53,169 nt of DNA from the NCBI GenBank assembly GCA_016287385.1, contig JAEEWM010000025.1, positions 1 to 53,169 of the forward strand. Reading direction: 5' to 3'. Shown here one piece after another: positions 19,901-28,143 of this stretch. The translations under genes were made by a program, and so were the position numbers. Each line of letters starts with the position of its first letter. Position 1 is the first letter of the stretch. Source of the stretch: Clostridiaceae bacterium (lineage in GTDB: Bacteria > Bacillota > Clostridia > Oscillospirales > Acutalibacteraceae). Under the pieces are notes generated by a model. That model saw nothing but the letters and a program-made list of their open reading frames with translations. It ran no database searches and had not been told where the DNA came from.

Positions 19901-20061
19901 CGCATACCCGCTGTAATCTTACTCTCGGCAAAGGATACGGCGCGGTTTTTGAGTCCGATATGCTCGAATACGAAGAAGAGCCGGTCGCCATAGGGCAAGA
20001 CCGCGTACCGCTCTCTTTCAAACCTTTTGAAATAAAAACCTTACGCATAACGCGTAAATAA
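16951..20061 (+). CDS. GH38 alpha-mannosidase
   Basis: 1036 aa with no signal peptide, so it acts in the cytoplasm on imported oligosaccharides. The TTG at 16951 is used, 8 bases after a GGGGG box. An N-terminal beta domain (~1-260) precedes the catalytic domain, which opens with GHSHLDTAWLWP (272-283; His275 and Asp277 are expected zinc ligands). The nucleophile Asp387 sits in QPDTFGYS, and NQFHDILPGT supplies the third conserved block. A long C-terminal beta-sandwich region completes the family layout. GH38 enzymes are Zn-dependent retaining alpha-mannosidases active on N-glycan or mannan fragments; which linkage is cut here cannot be read from the sequence. The second glycosidase follows 33 bases downstream. 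Confidence 0.93.
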   Translation: MEFYTRKTVDKVKRLYGEYKKFLYSKVSQLPCEISEIPAPENTPQARARFSSEMPESGWRKVTPGDRWGGEFCYAWIRSQFTVTKELDGKALFLIPDTGLVEGLLFLNGKPSGIFDFCPDIPGDSRLHDVQPLTFCAKAGERFDIAVECYAGHKVPGTNPYDNGGVTEWSLYPENVVHTFNSLDVVLRDVDVAEFLMLHRTVAQIIDLYREDSGTHAAAVNAFCEIFKILPLHPGEVDFDLNSSLKKANEILRGVTDRKGGGDEFGYVGLVGHSHLDTAWLWPVRETLHKAARTFSNALRIMERYPDYHYIQSSVLYIDWMREHYPDIYEDIKKRTAEGRWEPNGGSWVEFDNNMPAGEYIIRQFLLGQRYTRENLGYTADCFWQPDTFGYSAAMPQILKKCGIKYFLTTKLSWNEANVFPHDSFIWRGLDGTEILTHFNITHAWPDVKDIKNALCWIRHPEVSNMKLLAYGYGDGGGGPSYAMLESEKAVKGMAGMPELESTTVSAFMKRLQSTAKNLPVFSGELYLELHRGALTQMHEIKRSNRLLERAIHDYEFLSVTSGGFDRALRDKTLKTLLTNQFHDILPGTCIADAHDVAIYENKTAIKEISGAAARLFNGDGRTVSVCNTLSFDRGDQIIIKNKDFIPDNRIVQQYTDVYGDKCTAVSGVTLPPFSVLELKAGAAKAAECPFKVEGDLISTPFADIVLKNGRFVSYKTKSGAEAVSDPDIPLNTLYFGEDIPGAWDNWDIDYDQAYKMRPVAECLSSEVISAGALQLRVRVKYAFGRSTLTEDIVFYSDTPRIDFEALVDWNDPHSLLKVGFKVNVLSDKARFETQFGNVKRPTHDNYPTDKTQFEVCNHKWTDLSDTRFGAAILNDCKYGISVDGNDMRLTLHKGGCRPDPRGDKGVHRFTYSLLVHEAAFSAESVIKPAYMLNYPALVFEGTADCKYGEPLIAVDADNVIIEAIKPAEDKDGFIARVYEAEGTHTRCNLTLGKGYGAVFESDMLEYEEEPVAIGQDRVPLSFKPFEIKTLRITRK

Positions 20062-20094
20062 GCGTAGAATAAACCTACTCCGGGGGAGATATTT

Positions 20095-23040
20095 ATGACC
20101 GAGTTTGAGAAAAAGTTAAAAGACCCGCCGAAAAAGTACCGTCCGGCGCCGTTCTGGTCATGGAACGAAAAATTAGACGTTGACGAAACGAAAAATCAGA
20201 TAAGGCAGATGAACGAGGCGGGACTCGGCGGCTTTTTTATGCACGCTCGCGGGGGGCTTCAAACCGAATATCTTTCGGATGAATGGTTTGAAAACGTACG
20301 CGCTTCTCTTGACGAGGGAGAAAAGCTCGGTATGTTTGCCTGGGGATACGATGAAAACGGCTGGCCGAGCGGCTTCGGCGGCGGCGCGGTAAACGGGCTC
20401 GGTCTTCATTATCAGCAAAAATATTTAAGATGTGAAGAAACCGAAACGCCGAAAGTTGATGAATTTACGATAGCGAACGTAACTGTGGGCGATAAGCTTT
20501 ACCACTGCCGCTTTGAGGTAAATCCGTTTTATGTGGACACAATGAACCCCGAGGTAATAGGTAAATTTGTTGAGTCCACCCACGCAAAATACCGTGAAGA
20601 GCTTAAAGGCGATTTTAAGAAACTGACCGGCTTTTTCACCGATGAGCCGCAGGCGTCGCGCAACGGCGTGCCGTGGTCGTTTAACCTCCAAAAGGAATAT
20701 GAAAGAATATACGGCGAGCCGATAAGGGAGCATTTGCCGAAGCTGTTTTACAGGTTGGAGGGCTTTGAGCAGTTCCGTTTCAGGTACTGGAAGCTTGTGC
20801 GCGACCTGTTTTGCGACAGCTTTATGGGCGTTATCGGAAAATGGTGCAGGGGAAACGGCTGTAAGCTTACGGGGCATATGGTGCTTGAAGAGGATTACTA
20901 CGAGCACATTCTCGCAAACGGCTGCTGTATGCCGTCTTATGAGTTTATGGATATCCCGGGTATGGACCATCTTTGCAGAGGTATGCCTTCGGTGCAGACC
21001 GAAATGCAGCTTACCTCCGCCGCGAATCAGCTCGGCAAAAAGCAGATACTTTCCGAAACCTTCGCGGCTTGCGGCTGGAACGTGAGCTTTGAGGATATGC
21101 GAAGGATTTACGAGCACCAGACGGTGCACGGCGTAAATCTCCTTTGCCAGCACCTCGAGGGCTATTCGCTGCGGGGAATACGCAAGCGCGATTACCCCGC
21201 CTCGCTTTTTAAGCATCAGCCGTGGTGGAATGATTATAAAACATTCAACGATACGGTAAGCCGTATCGGTATGATTATCGCGGAGGGCGAGGTTCGGTTC
21301 AATATCCTCGTTCTTCATACGGTGGAAAGCGGCTGGCTCTTTACCGATAACCGCGCCGAGGCCGATTATTACGCCCGGAAGCTGGTTGAAGTGATGAACG
21401 GGCTTGAAGACGCGCACCTCCACTATCATTTGGGCGAAAGCAGGCTGATAGAGCGCTTCGGCGGTGTGAACAACGGAAAGTTTACCGTAGGCACGCAGAG
21501 TTATTCCGCCGTTATAGTGCCGCCGGCGATTTGCCTTGACGGTAAAATCTTTTCAATGCTTGAAGAGTTCGCAAGGCAGGGCGGCACGGTAATATTCACA
21601 GAGGAAATACCCGAATATTCAGACGGCGTAAGGAACGACAGGATAAAGGAATTCGCGAAAAACTGCGTTGTTACCGAAATCGGGAACATAGCCGCGAGCG
21701 TACCCGAAAGCTGCCGCCTTTTCGGGCTTTCTGTCGCCGATGAGTCGCAGAGACGCTTTATCCGCTCCACCGTAAGGTATTTTGACGGCGAGGGGATGAC
21801 CGCTTATTATATCTGTAATTTCAGCGAAAAAGAGAACGAAGTCGTCTTAAACGTAAAGGGTAAAAGCGCAAAGCTTTTTGACGCGGTAAGCGGCGATATC
21901 ACCCCGGTTTATTTTGAAAATCGCGGCGGGGAACTTGAAATCAAAAGAAAAATACCCGCCGGAAACAGCGCGATATTCTTTGTTTACGGCAAAGAGGGCG
22001 TCTGCGGCGAGCCGGAAAACGGCGGGGAGAAAAACAGTATTTCGGATAAACTGGCGGGCGACTGGAAAATTAAGAAGAGCACGCCGAACGCGTTGACACT
22101 TGATTTCTGCGACCTTACAGTAAACGGCGAACAGGTTGCAAAAGACCTGCCGATAAGCGACGTGCAGGATATTCTCTGCGCATACGGCAAAGAGGTTGAA
22201 GCAAAAATCGTATTCCGCTTCAACATTAAAGAATTTTCCTTTAATACCTGCCGCCTTTTGATAGAAACACCCGAAATATTCGATATTTTCGTAAACGGCG
22301 AAAAGGTCGAAAAGAACGTTGAGGGCTTCTCTCACGACGTTTGCTTTAAGGCGGTGGATATTTACAAGCATCTTAAAGAAGGCGAAAACGAACTTTGTCT
22401 TCGCTGTGATTTCAAGCAAAGCGAAGATGTTTACAGGATGCTAAGCGAGCTTAAGGTTTTTGAATCGGTTAAGAACAGACTTACCTACGATATGGAGGTT
22501 GAAGCGGTATATTTAGAGGGCGATTTCGGCGTATATACCGATAGCGGCTTTGAATTTATCGAGCGCGGCGCGGTGAGAACAAAGGGCGGGTTTTATATCG
22601 CCGGCAAGCCGGCAAGCGTTACGGACGGCGCCCTTCAAACGCAGGGGTATCCGTTCTTCGCCGGCAGTATCACGCTTTGCAAAAACATCACTCTCTCAAA
22701 GGACGAGGCGCAAAACGCGGTTATTGAGTTTTCAAAACTGCCGGATATCGTGACAAAGGTCTCGGTAAACGGCAAAGACGCCGGCAAAATCATGTGGAAG
22801 CCGTACCGCCTCGATATTTCCGATTTTGTAAAAGAGGGCGAAAACGAAATAGAAATAACCCTGACGGGAAGTCTTCGCAACCTGCTCGGTCCCTTCCACC
22901 TCAACGAGGGTGAAACGCATACGGCGCTTCCGTTCTACTTCTTCAAAAAAACCGCCGTCTGGGGTTGGGGCGACGGCGTAAACCGCAAGTGGACGGACGA
23001 CTATTCTTTCACTGAAAGCGGCTTGTTTTTCGAAAAGTGA
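20095..23040 (+). CDS. GH106-like glycoside hydrolase (putative alpha-L-rhamnosidase type)
   Basis: 981 aa without a signal peptide; ATG at 20095 after GGGGGAGA. The N-terminus carries the block typical of this family: PAPFWSWNEKL, GGFFMHARGGL and WGYDENGWPSG, followed by the FTDEPQ and LSETFAACGW motifs of the barrel. C-terminal beta domains include jelly-roll-like segments (VKEGENEIEITLTGSLRN near the end). GH106 members are alpha-L-rhamnosidases, but many relatives with this N-terminal block are uncharacterised, so the sugar is uncertain. Its place next to GH38 suggests both trim one heterogeneous oligosaccharide in the cytoplasm. Confidence 0.8.
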   Translation: MTEFEKKLKDPPKKYRPAPFWSWNEKLDVDETKNQIRQMNEAGLGGFFMHARGGLQTEYLSDEWFENVRASLDEGEKLGMFAWGYDENGWPSGFGGGAVNGLGLHYQQKYLRCEETETPKVDEFTIANVTVGDKLYHCRFEVNPFYVDTMNPEVIGKFVESTHAKYREELKGDFKKLTGFFTDEPQASRNGVPWSFNLQKEYERIYGEPIREHLPKLFYRLEGFEQFRFRYWKLVRDLFCDSFMGVIGKWCRGNGCKLTGHMVLEEDYYEHILANGCCMPSYEFMDIPGMDHLCRGMPSVQTEMQLTSAANQLGKKQILSETFAACGWNVSFEDMRRIYEHQTVHGVNLLCQHLEGYSLRGIRKRDYPASLFKHQPWWNDYKTFNDTVSRIGMIIAEGEVRFNILVLHTVESGWLFTDNRAEADYYARKLVEVMNGLEDAHLHYHLGESRLIERFGGVNNGKFTVGTQSYSAVIVPPAICLDGKIFSMLEEFARQGGTVIFTEEIPEYSDGVRNDRIKEFAKNCVVTEIGNIAASVPESCRLFGLSVADESQRRFIRSTVRYFDGEGMTAYYICNFSEKENEVVLNVKGKSAKLFDAVSGDITPVYFENRGGELEIKRKIPAGNSAIFFVYGKEGVCGEPENGGEKNSISDKLAGDWKIKKSTPNALTLDFCDLTVNGEQVAKDLPISDVQDILCAYGKEVEAKIVFRFNIKEFSFNTCRLLIETPEIFDIFVNGEKVEKNVEGFSHDVCFKAVDIYKHLKEGENELCLRCDFKQSEDVYRMLSELKVFESVKNRLTYDMEVEAVYLEGDFGVYTDSGFEFIERGAVRTKGGFYIAGKPASVTDGALQTQGYPFFAGSITLCKNITLSKDEAQNAVIEFSKLPDIVTKVSVNGKDAGKIMWKPYRLDISDFVKEGENEIEITLTGSLRNLLGPFHLNEGETHTALPFYFFKKTAVWGWGDGVNRKWTDDYSFTESGLFFEK

Positions 23041-23061
23041 CTTTGAAGCGGAGTAAATCAG

Positions 23062-24039
23062 ATGATAAAACTTATAAATAATTCAAAACGCGATTTTTGC
23101 CTGCTTAATCTTACCGACCCTCAGCTTAAAGCCGGGGAGTGGGATAATGAGAACAAGGTCGGCGCCGTTTTCAAAAAAACGGTGGAAACGCTGGTAGAGC
23201 GGCTCTCTCCCGACCTTATAACCTTAAGCGGCGATTTATCCTACGCGGGAGATATCGAATCGTATAAGAATTTCGCCGATTATTTCGACGCGCTTAAAAT
23301 TCCGTGGACCTGCACCTTCGGCAACCACGATAATCAGGACGGCGACGGCCCCGTAAAAGCGGTTATCGACGAATACGAAAAGCACGAATTTTTCGTGTTT
23401 GAAAGGTGCGATTCGGCGCTCGGCAACAGCAATTTTGCCATTCTCATCGAAAAAAACGGCAAAAACGCCGAGGGCGTTATTCTGATGGACACGCACGACA
23501 GGGTGCCCTATAAAACCGACGAATGCGGCAAAAACCTCGCCTGGGCGGGGCTCAGTTCGGCGCAGCTTACCTGGTACGCCGAACGCGTGGCGGAGCTGAA
23601 AGACGCCGGCTGTAACGATTCGACCCTCATTATACATATTCCGATAAACGCCTATCTCGCGGCGGCGCGGGCGGCGTTTAAGAGCCCCAAGCCGGATAAA
23701 TCGGTAACGCTCGGCGATACTTACGGCGCGGGCATATGGAACGCGGGCTACGAAAACTCCTACGGCGTTTTCCACGAGCCGATAAGCGCCTATCCCGAGG
23801 ATGAGGGCGCCTTCGCCCTGATAAAAAAACTCGGTTCGACCAAAAATATAGTCTGCGGTCATAACCACGTCAACAACTGGGTCGTAAATTATGAGGGCGT
23901 GCGCTTTATTTTCGGTACCAAAACCGGTACAGGCAGTTATTTTGAACCGGAAATCAACGGCGGCACCGTGCTCACCGTAAACGAAAACGGCGTAAGCGCG
24001 GTGCGTCACGAGTACGTCGATATTTCATCGTTTTTATAA
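23062..24039 (+). CDS. Calcineurin-like metallophosphoesterase
   Basis: 325 aa, cytoplasmic; ATG at 23062. Metal-site motifs appear in order: LTDPQ (a DxQ variant of the first motif), LSGDLSYAGD, TFGNHDNQD, LIIHIP and VCGHNHVN. It shares the DxQ variant with the N-terminal domain of the secreted fusion at 3713, so the operon and the surface protein use the same subtype of phosphoesterase. It lies 21 bases after the GH106-like gene and 12 before the PHP gene. It probably removes phosphate from a sugar phosphate or phosphodiester produced by glycan breakdown; this is inferred from context. Confidence 0.86.
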   Translation: MIKLINNSKRDFCLLNLTDPQLKAGEWDNENKVGAVFKKTVETLVERLSPDLITLSGDLSYAGDIESYKNFADYFDALKIPWTCTFGNHDNQDGDGPVKAVIDEYEKHEFFVFERCDSALGNSNFAILIEKNGKNAEGVILMDTHDRVPYKTDECGKNLAWAGLSSAQLTWYAERVAELKDAGCNDSTLIIHIPINAYLAAARAAFKSPKPDKSVTLGDTYGAGIWNAGYENSYGVFHEPISAYPEDEGAFALIKKLGSTKNIVCGHNHVNNWVVNYEGVRFIFGTKTGTGSYFEPEINGGTVLTVNENGVSAVRHEYVDISSFL

Positions 24040-24051
24040 AGAAGGATAACC

Positions 24052-24771
24052 ATGCTTAAAGAGGATTTATTAAAAGAATATAATCACCGTATCGAGCTTC
24101 ACGCTCATTCAATGCCGGTGAGCGCGTGCTGCGACTGTCCCGCCGATAAATTTCTTGAGCTTTACGCCGAAAACAAAGTTGAGGCCGTTTGCCTTACCAA
24201 CCATTTCACGTCGGATAATCCGCTTTTTTCGGGCAAAACAAAAAAAGAAGCCGTCGACGCGTACATAGGCGGCTACGAAGAGCTGAAAGAGGCGGCAAAG
24301 CCGTACGGTATAAATATAATTCTCGGCTGTGAGATAAGGTTTGACGAAAACAGCAGTGATTACCTTATTTACGGTGTGAACAGGGAAATACTCGAAGAGG
24401 CGTACGATTATTTCGGCAAAGGCGCCGAAGCGTACCGTAAAAATGTTGCTTTGAGCGACAGTCTGTTTGTTCAGGCGCATCCTTTCAGAAACAATATCAC
24501 GCTGCTTGACCCGCGTTTTTTAGACGGCGTTGAAACGCTGAATTTTCATCCGAACCATAACAGCCGCAACTCGACCGCCGCGAGGTACGCGAAGGAAAAC
24601 GGGCTTGATATCTGCGTAGGCGGCAGTGATTTCCACAACGAGGGGCACTATAACGAGGCGCTGGTCGCGCTTGCGAAAACAGCCCCCGCCGATTCGTTCG
24701 AGCTGGCAAGACTGCTTAAAAGCAAAGACTTTTTGTTTTTGCTCGGCGATAACCACGTTATAATTCCGTGA
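24052..24771 (+). CDS. PHP-domain metal-dependent phosphoesterase
   Basis: 239 aa; ATG at 24052, 12 bases after the phosphoesterase gene. PHP-fold metal-binding motifs are visible: ELHAHSMPVS near the N-terminus, LTNHF, ILGCEIRFD, VQAHPFRN and VGGSDFHN. PHP proteins hydrolyse phosphate esters, as histidinol phosphatase does. As the last gene of the glycan operon it may act on a sugar phosphate together with the calcineurin-like enzyme. The family is clear, the substrate unknown. It faces the minus-strand signalling genes across a hairpin at 24833-24868. Confidence 0.85.
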   Translation: MLKEDLLKEYNHRIELHAHSMPVSACCDCPADKFLELYAENKVEAVCLTNHFTSDNPLFSGKTKKEAVDAYIGGYEELKEAAKPYGINIILGCEIRFDENSSDYLIYGVNREILEEAYDYFGKGAEAYRKNVALSDSLFVQAHPFRNNITLLDPRFLDGVETLNFHPNHNSRNSTAARYAKENGLDICVGGSDFHNEGHYNEALVALAKTAPADSFELARLLKSKDFLFLLGDNHVIIP

Positions 24772-24832
24772 AGCGGGAAAAAGCGGGTAAGATTATAATA
24801 TATTCGGTTTGAAGTTTTCATACACCTCAAAA

Positions 24833-24868
24833 AGAGCGCCGGACGGTTTACTTGCCGCCCGGCGCTCT
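24833..24868 (-). terminator. Terminator between convergent PHP and Hpt genes
   Basis: AGAGCGCCGG (24833-24842) pairs with CCGGCGCTCT (24859-24868), with further pairing (CGG/CCG) inside the loop. Read on the minus strand the stem is followed by a run of T, so it terminates the Hpt transcript; it may also slow + strand readthrough. Confidence 0.78.
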
Positions 24869-24888
24869 GCCTTGCAAAAATCTGTCAG

Positions 24889-25224
24889 TTATAAAGAAGA
24901 AAGCTCTTTTGTTTTGTCGACGATACGCGAGTAAAGCGCCCCGTAGTCCCCGGGCGTTTTGTTGCGGAGCAACTCGGTAAGCTCGCAAAGCGGGTCGGCT
25001 ATCGGCGTAAGCGCAAGATTGCACACGCCGCCTTTCAGCTTGTGGGCGGCTTCAAACGCCTTTTCAAGGTCGCCGTTTTGCAGCGCGTCGCCGAGCGTTT
25101 CGGATGAAAGCTCGGTAAGTATCATTTGGACGAGGCGTAGATAAAGCGCCTCGTTGCCGGCGCAGCGGGTCAGGCCCTGATTTACGTCCGCGCCGTATTC
25201 TTTCAGAGTTTCAACAGTAATCAT
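24889..25224 (-). CDS. Hpt phosphotransfer protein
   Basis: 111 aa, a single histidine-phosphotransfer domain. The phosphoacceptor is His61 in EAAHKLKGGVCNL, the usual Hpt signature, within a four-helix pattern. It would pass phosphate to or from the REC domain of the gene 12 bases upstream on the same strand (25237-26937). No histidine kinase lies in the window, so the donor must be encoded elsewhere. The start at 25224 follows a GGAGG-type site (CCTCC on the + strand at ~25230). Confidence 0.87.
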   Translation of the reverse strand: MITVETLKEYGADVNQGLTRCAGNEALYLRLVQMILTELSSETLGDALQNGDLEKAFEAAHKLKGGVCNLALTPIADPLCELTELLRNKTPGDYGALYSRIVDKTKELSSL

Positions 25225-25236
25225 ACCGAAGCCTCC

Positions 25237-26937
25237 TTATGCTTTTTTGTTTTCCGTTATGAAGCGTTCAAAATCCGCGACAGGCAGCGGACGTGAGAAA
25301 TAATAACCCTGAATGATATCGCAGCCCATTCTTTTCAGGTTGAGAAACTGCTCTTCGGTTTCCACGCCCTCCGCTATAGTCGGCACTTCAAAGGATTTGG
25401 CGAGCCCTATCATCGCTTCGAGGAGGCGGGTATCCTTACGCTCCTTGAAAGCGCTCCTTATAAACAGCATATCGAGCTTCAGCGCGTCCACCGGCATATC
25501 GGACAGCATACTGAGAGAGGAGTACCCGGAGCCGAAGTCGTCCATTTCTATACGGAATCCGCACCCGCGCAGGCTCTCCACGGCGGAAATGACCGTTTCC
25601 GATTTTTCAGTATACGCGGATTCGGTAATTTCCAGCAAAAGGTCTTCGGTGCTCACGCCGCTGTCTTTGACGATGTCGAGAAGCTTTTCCGGAAGCTCAG
25701 GATCAAAGAGATCGACGCGGGACACGTTGACCGAAACCGGGAGAGAAACGTTCAGCCGGTCTTTCCATTCCCGGATTTTAGAGGCGGTTTCCGACCATAC
25801 GTATTTATCGAGCGTTTGTATCAGTCCGTTCTTTTCAAACAGCGGGATAAACGTGCCGGGGCTGACCATGCCGAGCTTCGGGTGGTTCCATCTCACAAGC
25901 GCCTCGGCGCTTGTGAGGACGGGCACGTCTCCTCTGACGTTAAATTTCGGCTGATAAAAAACGGCAAACTGCTTTTCGTTTATCGCCGCCGGAAAATCGT
26001 CTATAAGCTGCTCCGCGAGGATCTCCTCCTCACGCATCGAATGATCGAATATGGCTATCGGGTCGGTCAGATGGTCTCTTACCGTGTCCGCCGCCATTTT
26101 GGCGCGGTCAAAGCGCCGCTCGATATCCAGGGTCTTGTCCGCGTCGGCGTAAACGCCCATCCGCATACGTATCCTGCTTTTGCCGGAGTCGTCGCCGTCC
26201 GGGCAAACCGAAAGCCGGTCCATAACGGATTGGTAATCGGGGCGGTGAGTGCAGTATATCATAAAGGTGTCCGCACCGCTCCGGCAGGCGATGCCTCCGT
26301 TTTCTTTTACGAACTGGAGCGCCTTATCCGCGATAAGTTTAAGTATCTCGTCGCCGCGGGTCTTGCCGTAGCGGTCGTTTATTGTGTGAAAATGATTTAC
26401 GTCAAATACTATGGCGTCGGTCGGCGTGTCTTTATGATAAAGATCAAGCTGTGCGGCGTAGCGGTAAAAGAAGTCCTTGTTATAAAGTCCCGTCAGATGA
26501 TCCCTCTCGGTCAGGCGAAGCGTTTCGCGGTCTTCGGAAAGCTCTACCGTCCTGAGTATTCTTGCGAGGATGACTTTGGGAGCCGGGTAGGGTTTCGGTA
26601 TAAAGTCTATCGCGCCGAGCATAAGGCATTCAACCTCCGCCTCACTGTCCGACGTCATTACGATAACCGGCAGGTTGACGTAGGCGGGATTGCTTTTGAT
26701 CCTGCCCAGCACGTCTATACCCTTGATTCCGGGGAGATTCAAGTCAAGCAGAACGATACTAAGCGTTTCATACCGCTCCTCAATGATTTTCAGCGCCTCC
26801 TCGCCCGTTTCGGCTATGATCACCTCATAGGTGTCGCCGAGGATTTCTTTGAGTATTTCCTGATTGACGATTTCGTCTTCTACAAGCAATACGCGCTTTT
26901 TTTCTTCCGAGATGCGGAATTTGCTTTGACCTGCCAT
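25237..26937 (-). CDS. REC / degenerate GGDEF / EAL c-di-GMP phosphodiesterase
   Basis: 566 aa, cytoplasmic. Residues ~14-130 are a response-regulator receiver: acidic pair EDE, phosphoacceptor Asp65 in LLDLNLPG, MTSDSE, and Lys in IPKPY. Residues ~140-290 are GGDEF-like (DHLTGLYNK), but the signature is SGADTF instead of GGDEF, so cyclase activity is probably lost. Residues ~310-560 are an EAL domain with its key residues kept: SAEALVRW (E345), NVSRVDL, EITES, MDDFGSGYSS, KLDMLF and AEGVETEEQF. The protein is therefore probably a phosphorylation-controlled c-di-GMP hydrolase that may use the degenerate domain as a GTP sensor, as in some known enzymes. It is co-transcribed with the downstream Hpt gene. 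ATG at 26937 follows AAGGGGAAAA. Confidence 0.9.
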   Translation of the reverse strand: MAGQSKFRISEEKKRVLLVEDEIVNQEILKEILGDTYEVIIAETGEEALKIIEERYETLSIVLLDLNLPGIKGIDVLGRIKSNPAYVNLPVIVMTSDSEAEVECLMLGAIDFIPKPYPAPKVILARILRTVELSEDRETLRLTERDHLTGLYNKDFFYRYAAQLDLYHKDTPTDAIVFDVNHFHTINDRYGKTRGDEILKLIADKALQFVKENGGIACRSGADTFMIYCTHRPDYQSVMDRLSVCPDGDDSGKSRIRMRMGVYADADKTLDIERRFDRAKMAADTVRDHLTDPIAIFDHSMREEEILAEQLIDDFPAAINEKQFAVFYQPKFNVRGDVPVLTSAEALVRWNHPKLGMVSPGTFIPLFEKNGLIQTLDKYVWSETASKIREWKDRLNVSLPVSVNVSRVDLFDPELPEKLLDIVKDSGVSTEDLLLEITESAYTEKSETVISAVESLRGCGFRIEMDDFGSGYSSLSMLSDMPVDALKLDMLFIRSAFKERKDTRLLEAMIGLAKSFEVPTIAEGVETEEQFLNLKRMGCDIIQGYYFSRPLPVADFERFITENKKA

Positions 26938-27081
26938 AATTTTTTCCCCTTACTGAAATTCCCGTTCCGGGCTTCCTTTGGACCGGTTATTAAAGCGTCT
27001 TGCAAAAATGCTTCGCCGAGGCACGTCTTCACCTTGCGCAGCGTTTTGTTTTGACGCGGAGTTGAATATATGACGATATTC

Positions 27082-27110
27082 ATAATATATTATTACATAC
27101 GGACCGACAA
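27082..27110 (-). promoter_or_regulatory. Sigma-70-type promoter for the c-di-GMP operon
   Basis: Minus strand: -35 TTGTCG (27110-27105), 17-base spacer, -10 TATTAT (27087-27082). Both boxes are near consensus. Confidence 0.5.
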
Positions 27111-27252
27111 AAATCAATCGTTTTTACTGATTTTCAACGTTTTTTTTACTCTTTTTGACATTATTTTGCGCGCTGCCCGTCTCGGGCGGCGGAAGCGCTT
27201 GACAACCGCCGAAAAATATAGCCCATAGGGATATGTTTTAAGCCCGGAACGC

Positions 27253-27281
27253 TTGACCTTAAAGTCTTAACGGTATATAAT
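27253..27281 (+). promoter_or_regulatory. Sigma-70-type promoter for the histidine-phosphatase gene
   Basis: -35 TTGACC (27253-27258), 17-base spacer, -10 TATAAT (27276-27281). It lies 80 bases upstream of the start codon at 27362. Confidence 0.7.
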
Positions 27282-27361
27282 AAGCGAAGAGAAAGCGGCG
27301 GTTGTAAATTCTGTGGCTTTATTTGCAAAAATCGATAAAACATATTACGGAGAAAACAAAA

Positions 27362-27970
27362 ATGTCTGATTGCCTGGAACTTATAATAGTAAGACACGCG
27401 CAAACCCAGTATGACAACGCCGGAGACCGTGACGGTTGTGACGGCGATCTGACCGAAGAAGGCGAGGAGCAATGCGTACGGCTCGGAGAACGCCTTAAAG
27501 ATTTGCCTGTCGACGCTTATATCACAAGCTCGCTTCTTCGCGCGTTTAAGACGGCGGCGGCGGTCTGCAAAGCGAAGCCGGATAAACCGGTGCTGCGGAT
27601 TATGCCGGAGCTTATTGAATGCGGCGTGCCGGTCGGATATTACGGGTGCGGTGAAGCGTATCTTAAAAAGTATTATCCGAATACCGTGATGTGTGAAAAC
27701 CTCTTCGGCGCGAAAGAGTATGAATTCGGCACGAAAAGTGTCGGCGACAACGCTTTGCGGGCGCAAAAGGTTGTTGAATATATCAAAAAGACGTACTCTT
27801 ACGGAAACCGCGTCGTGTTATTCAGTCATAACGGGTTTTGCCAGTATTTGGTGCGCGCGTTGCTGAATATAGAAAAACCGACCTTTGAATTTGAGTTTGA
27901 AAACACGGCGCTGACGGTAATCAGACTTTTAAACGACGGCAAAATTGTTCTCGGCGGCATGAATTTGTAG
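27362..27970 (+). CDS. Histidine-phosphatase (phosphoglycerate-mutase-like) family protein
   Basis: 202 aa. ATG at 27362 is preferred because GGAGA lies 8 bases upstream and the protein then opens directly with the first beta strand; an in-frame ATG at 27323 has no such site. The catalytic His is in VRHAQTQYDN. Further family motifs are DLTEEGEEQ, the TSSLLRAFKTA block and FSHNGFCQYLV, which carries the second His. Members are phosphoglycerate mutases or broad phosphatases; a phosphatase is more likely given the short length and lone position. It has its own promoter (27253-27281) and terminator candidates (28098-28143, 28205-28244). Confidence 0.87.
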   Translation: MSDCLELIIVRHAQTQYDNAGDRDGCDGDLTEEGEEQCVRLGERLKDLPVDAYITSSLLRAFKTAAAVCKAKPDKPVLRIMPELIECGVPVGYYGCGEAYLKKYYPNTVMCENLFGAKEYEFGTKSVGDNALRAQKVVEYIKKTYSYGNRVVLFSHNGFCQYLVRALLNIEKPTFEFEFENTALTVIRLLNDGKIVLGGMNL

Positions 27971-28097
27971 GATAAAACCAATAAGAAAGGAAGCCGTCTG
28001 TGAGGAGTATGACATAAGCAAAATCCCGACGTGACCGACAGTCCCGTTTACGCATTTTTCCTACAAGGACCGGAACGAAAAATCGTATAATTAACTG

Positions 28098-28143
28098 AAC
28101 TCCTCCCTTGCGGCACAATGATATCGCAAGGGAGGAGTTTTAT
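28098..28143 (+). terminator. 15-bp perfect terminator hairpin
   Basis: AACTCCTCCCTTGCG (28098-28112) pairs with CGCAAGGGAGGAGTT (28125-28139) across a 12-base loop, followed by TTAT. It lies 127 bases past the stop at 27970. Confidence 0.72.

Larger units (their letters stand above)
26938..27361. other. Divergent intergenic region between the c-di-GMP and histidine-phosphatase genes
   Basis: 424 bases with one promoter candidate on each strand (27082-27110 minus, 27253-27281 plus). The minus-strand candidate would give an untranslated leader of ~135 bases. I could not match that leader to a c-di-GMP riboswitch pattern. A short GCCCG/CGGGC hairpin lies near 27175. Confidence 0.6.

Noticed and set aside
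25816-27054. 412-codon open frame on the + strand opposite the REC-EAL gene
   Set aside because: It is antisense to a gene with strong family motifs and has no recognisable domain or ribosome binding site.
26880-27083. 67-codon minus-strand frame in the c-di-GMP operon leader
   Set aside because: It overlaps the start of the REC-EAL gene in another frame, and I see no ribosome binding site or domain.
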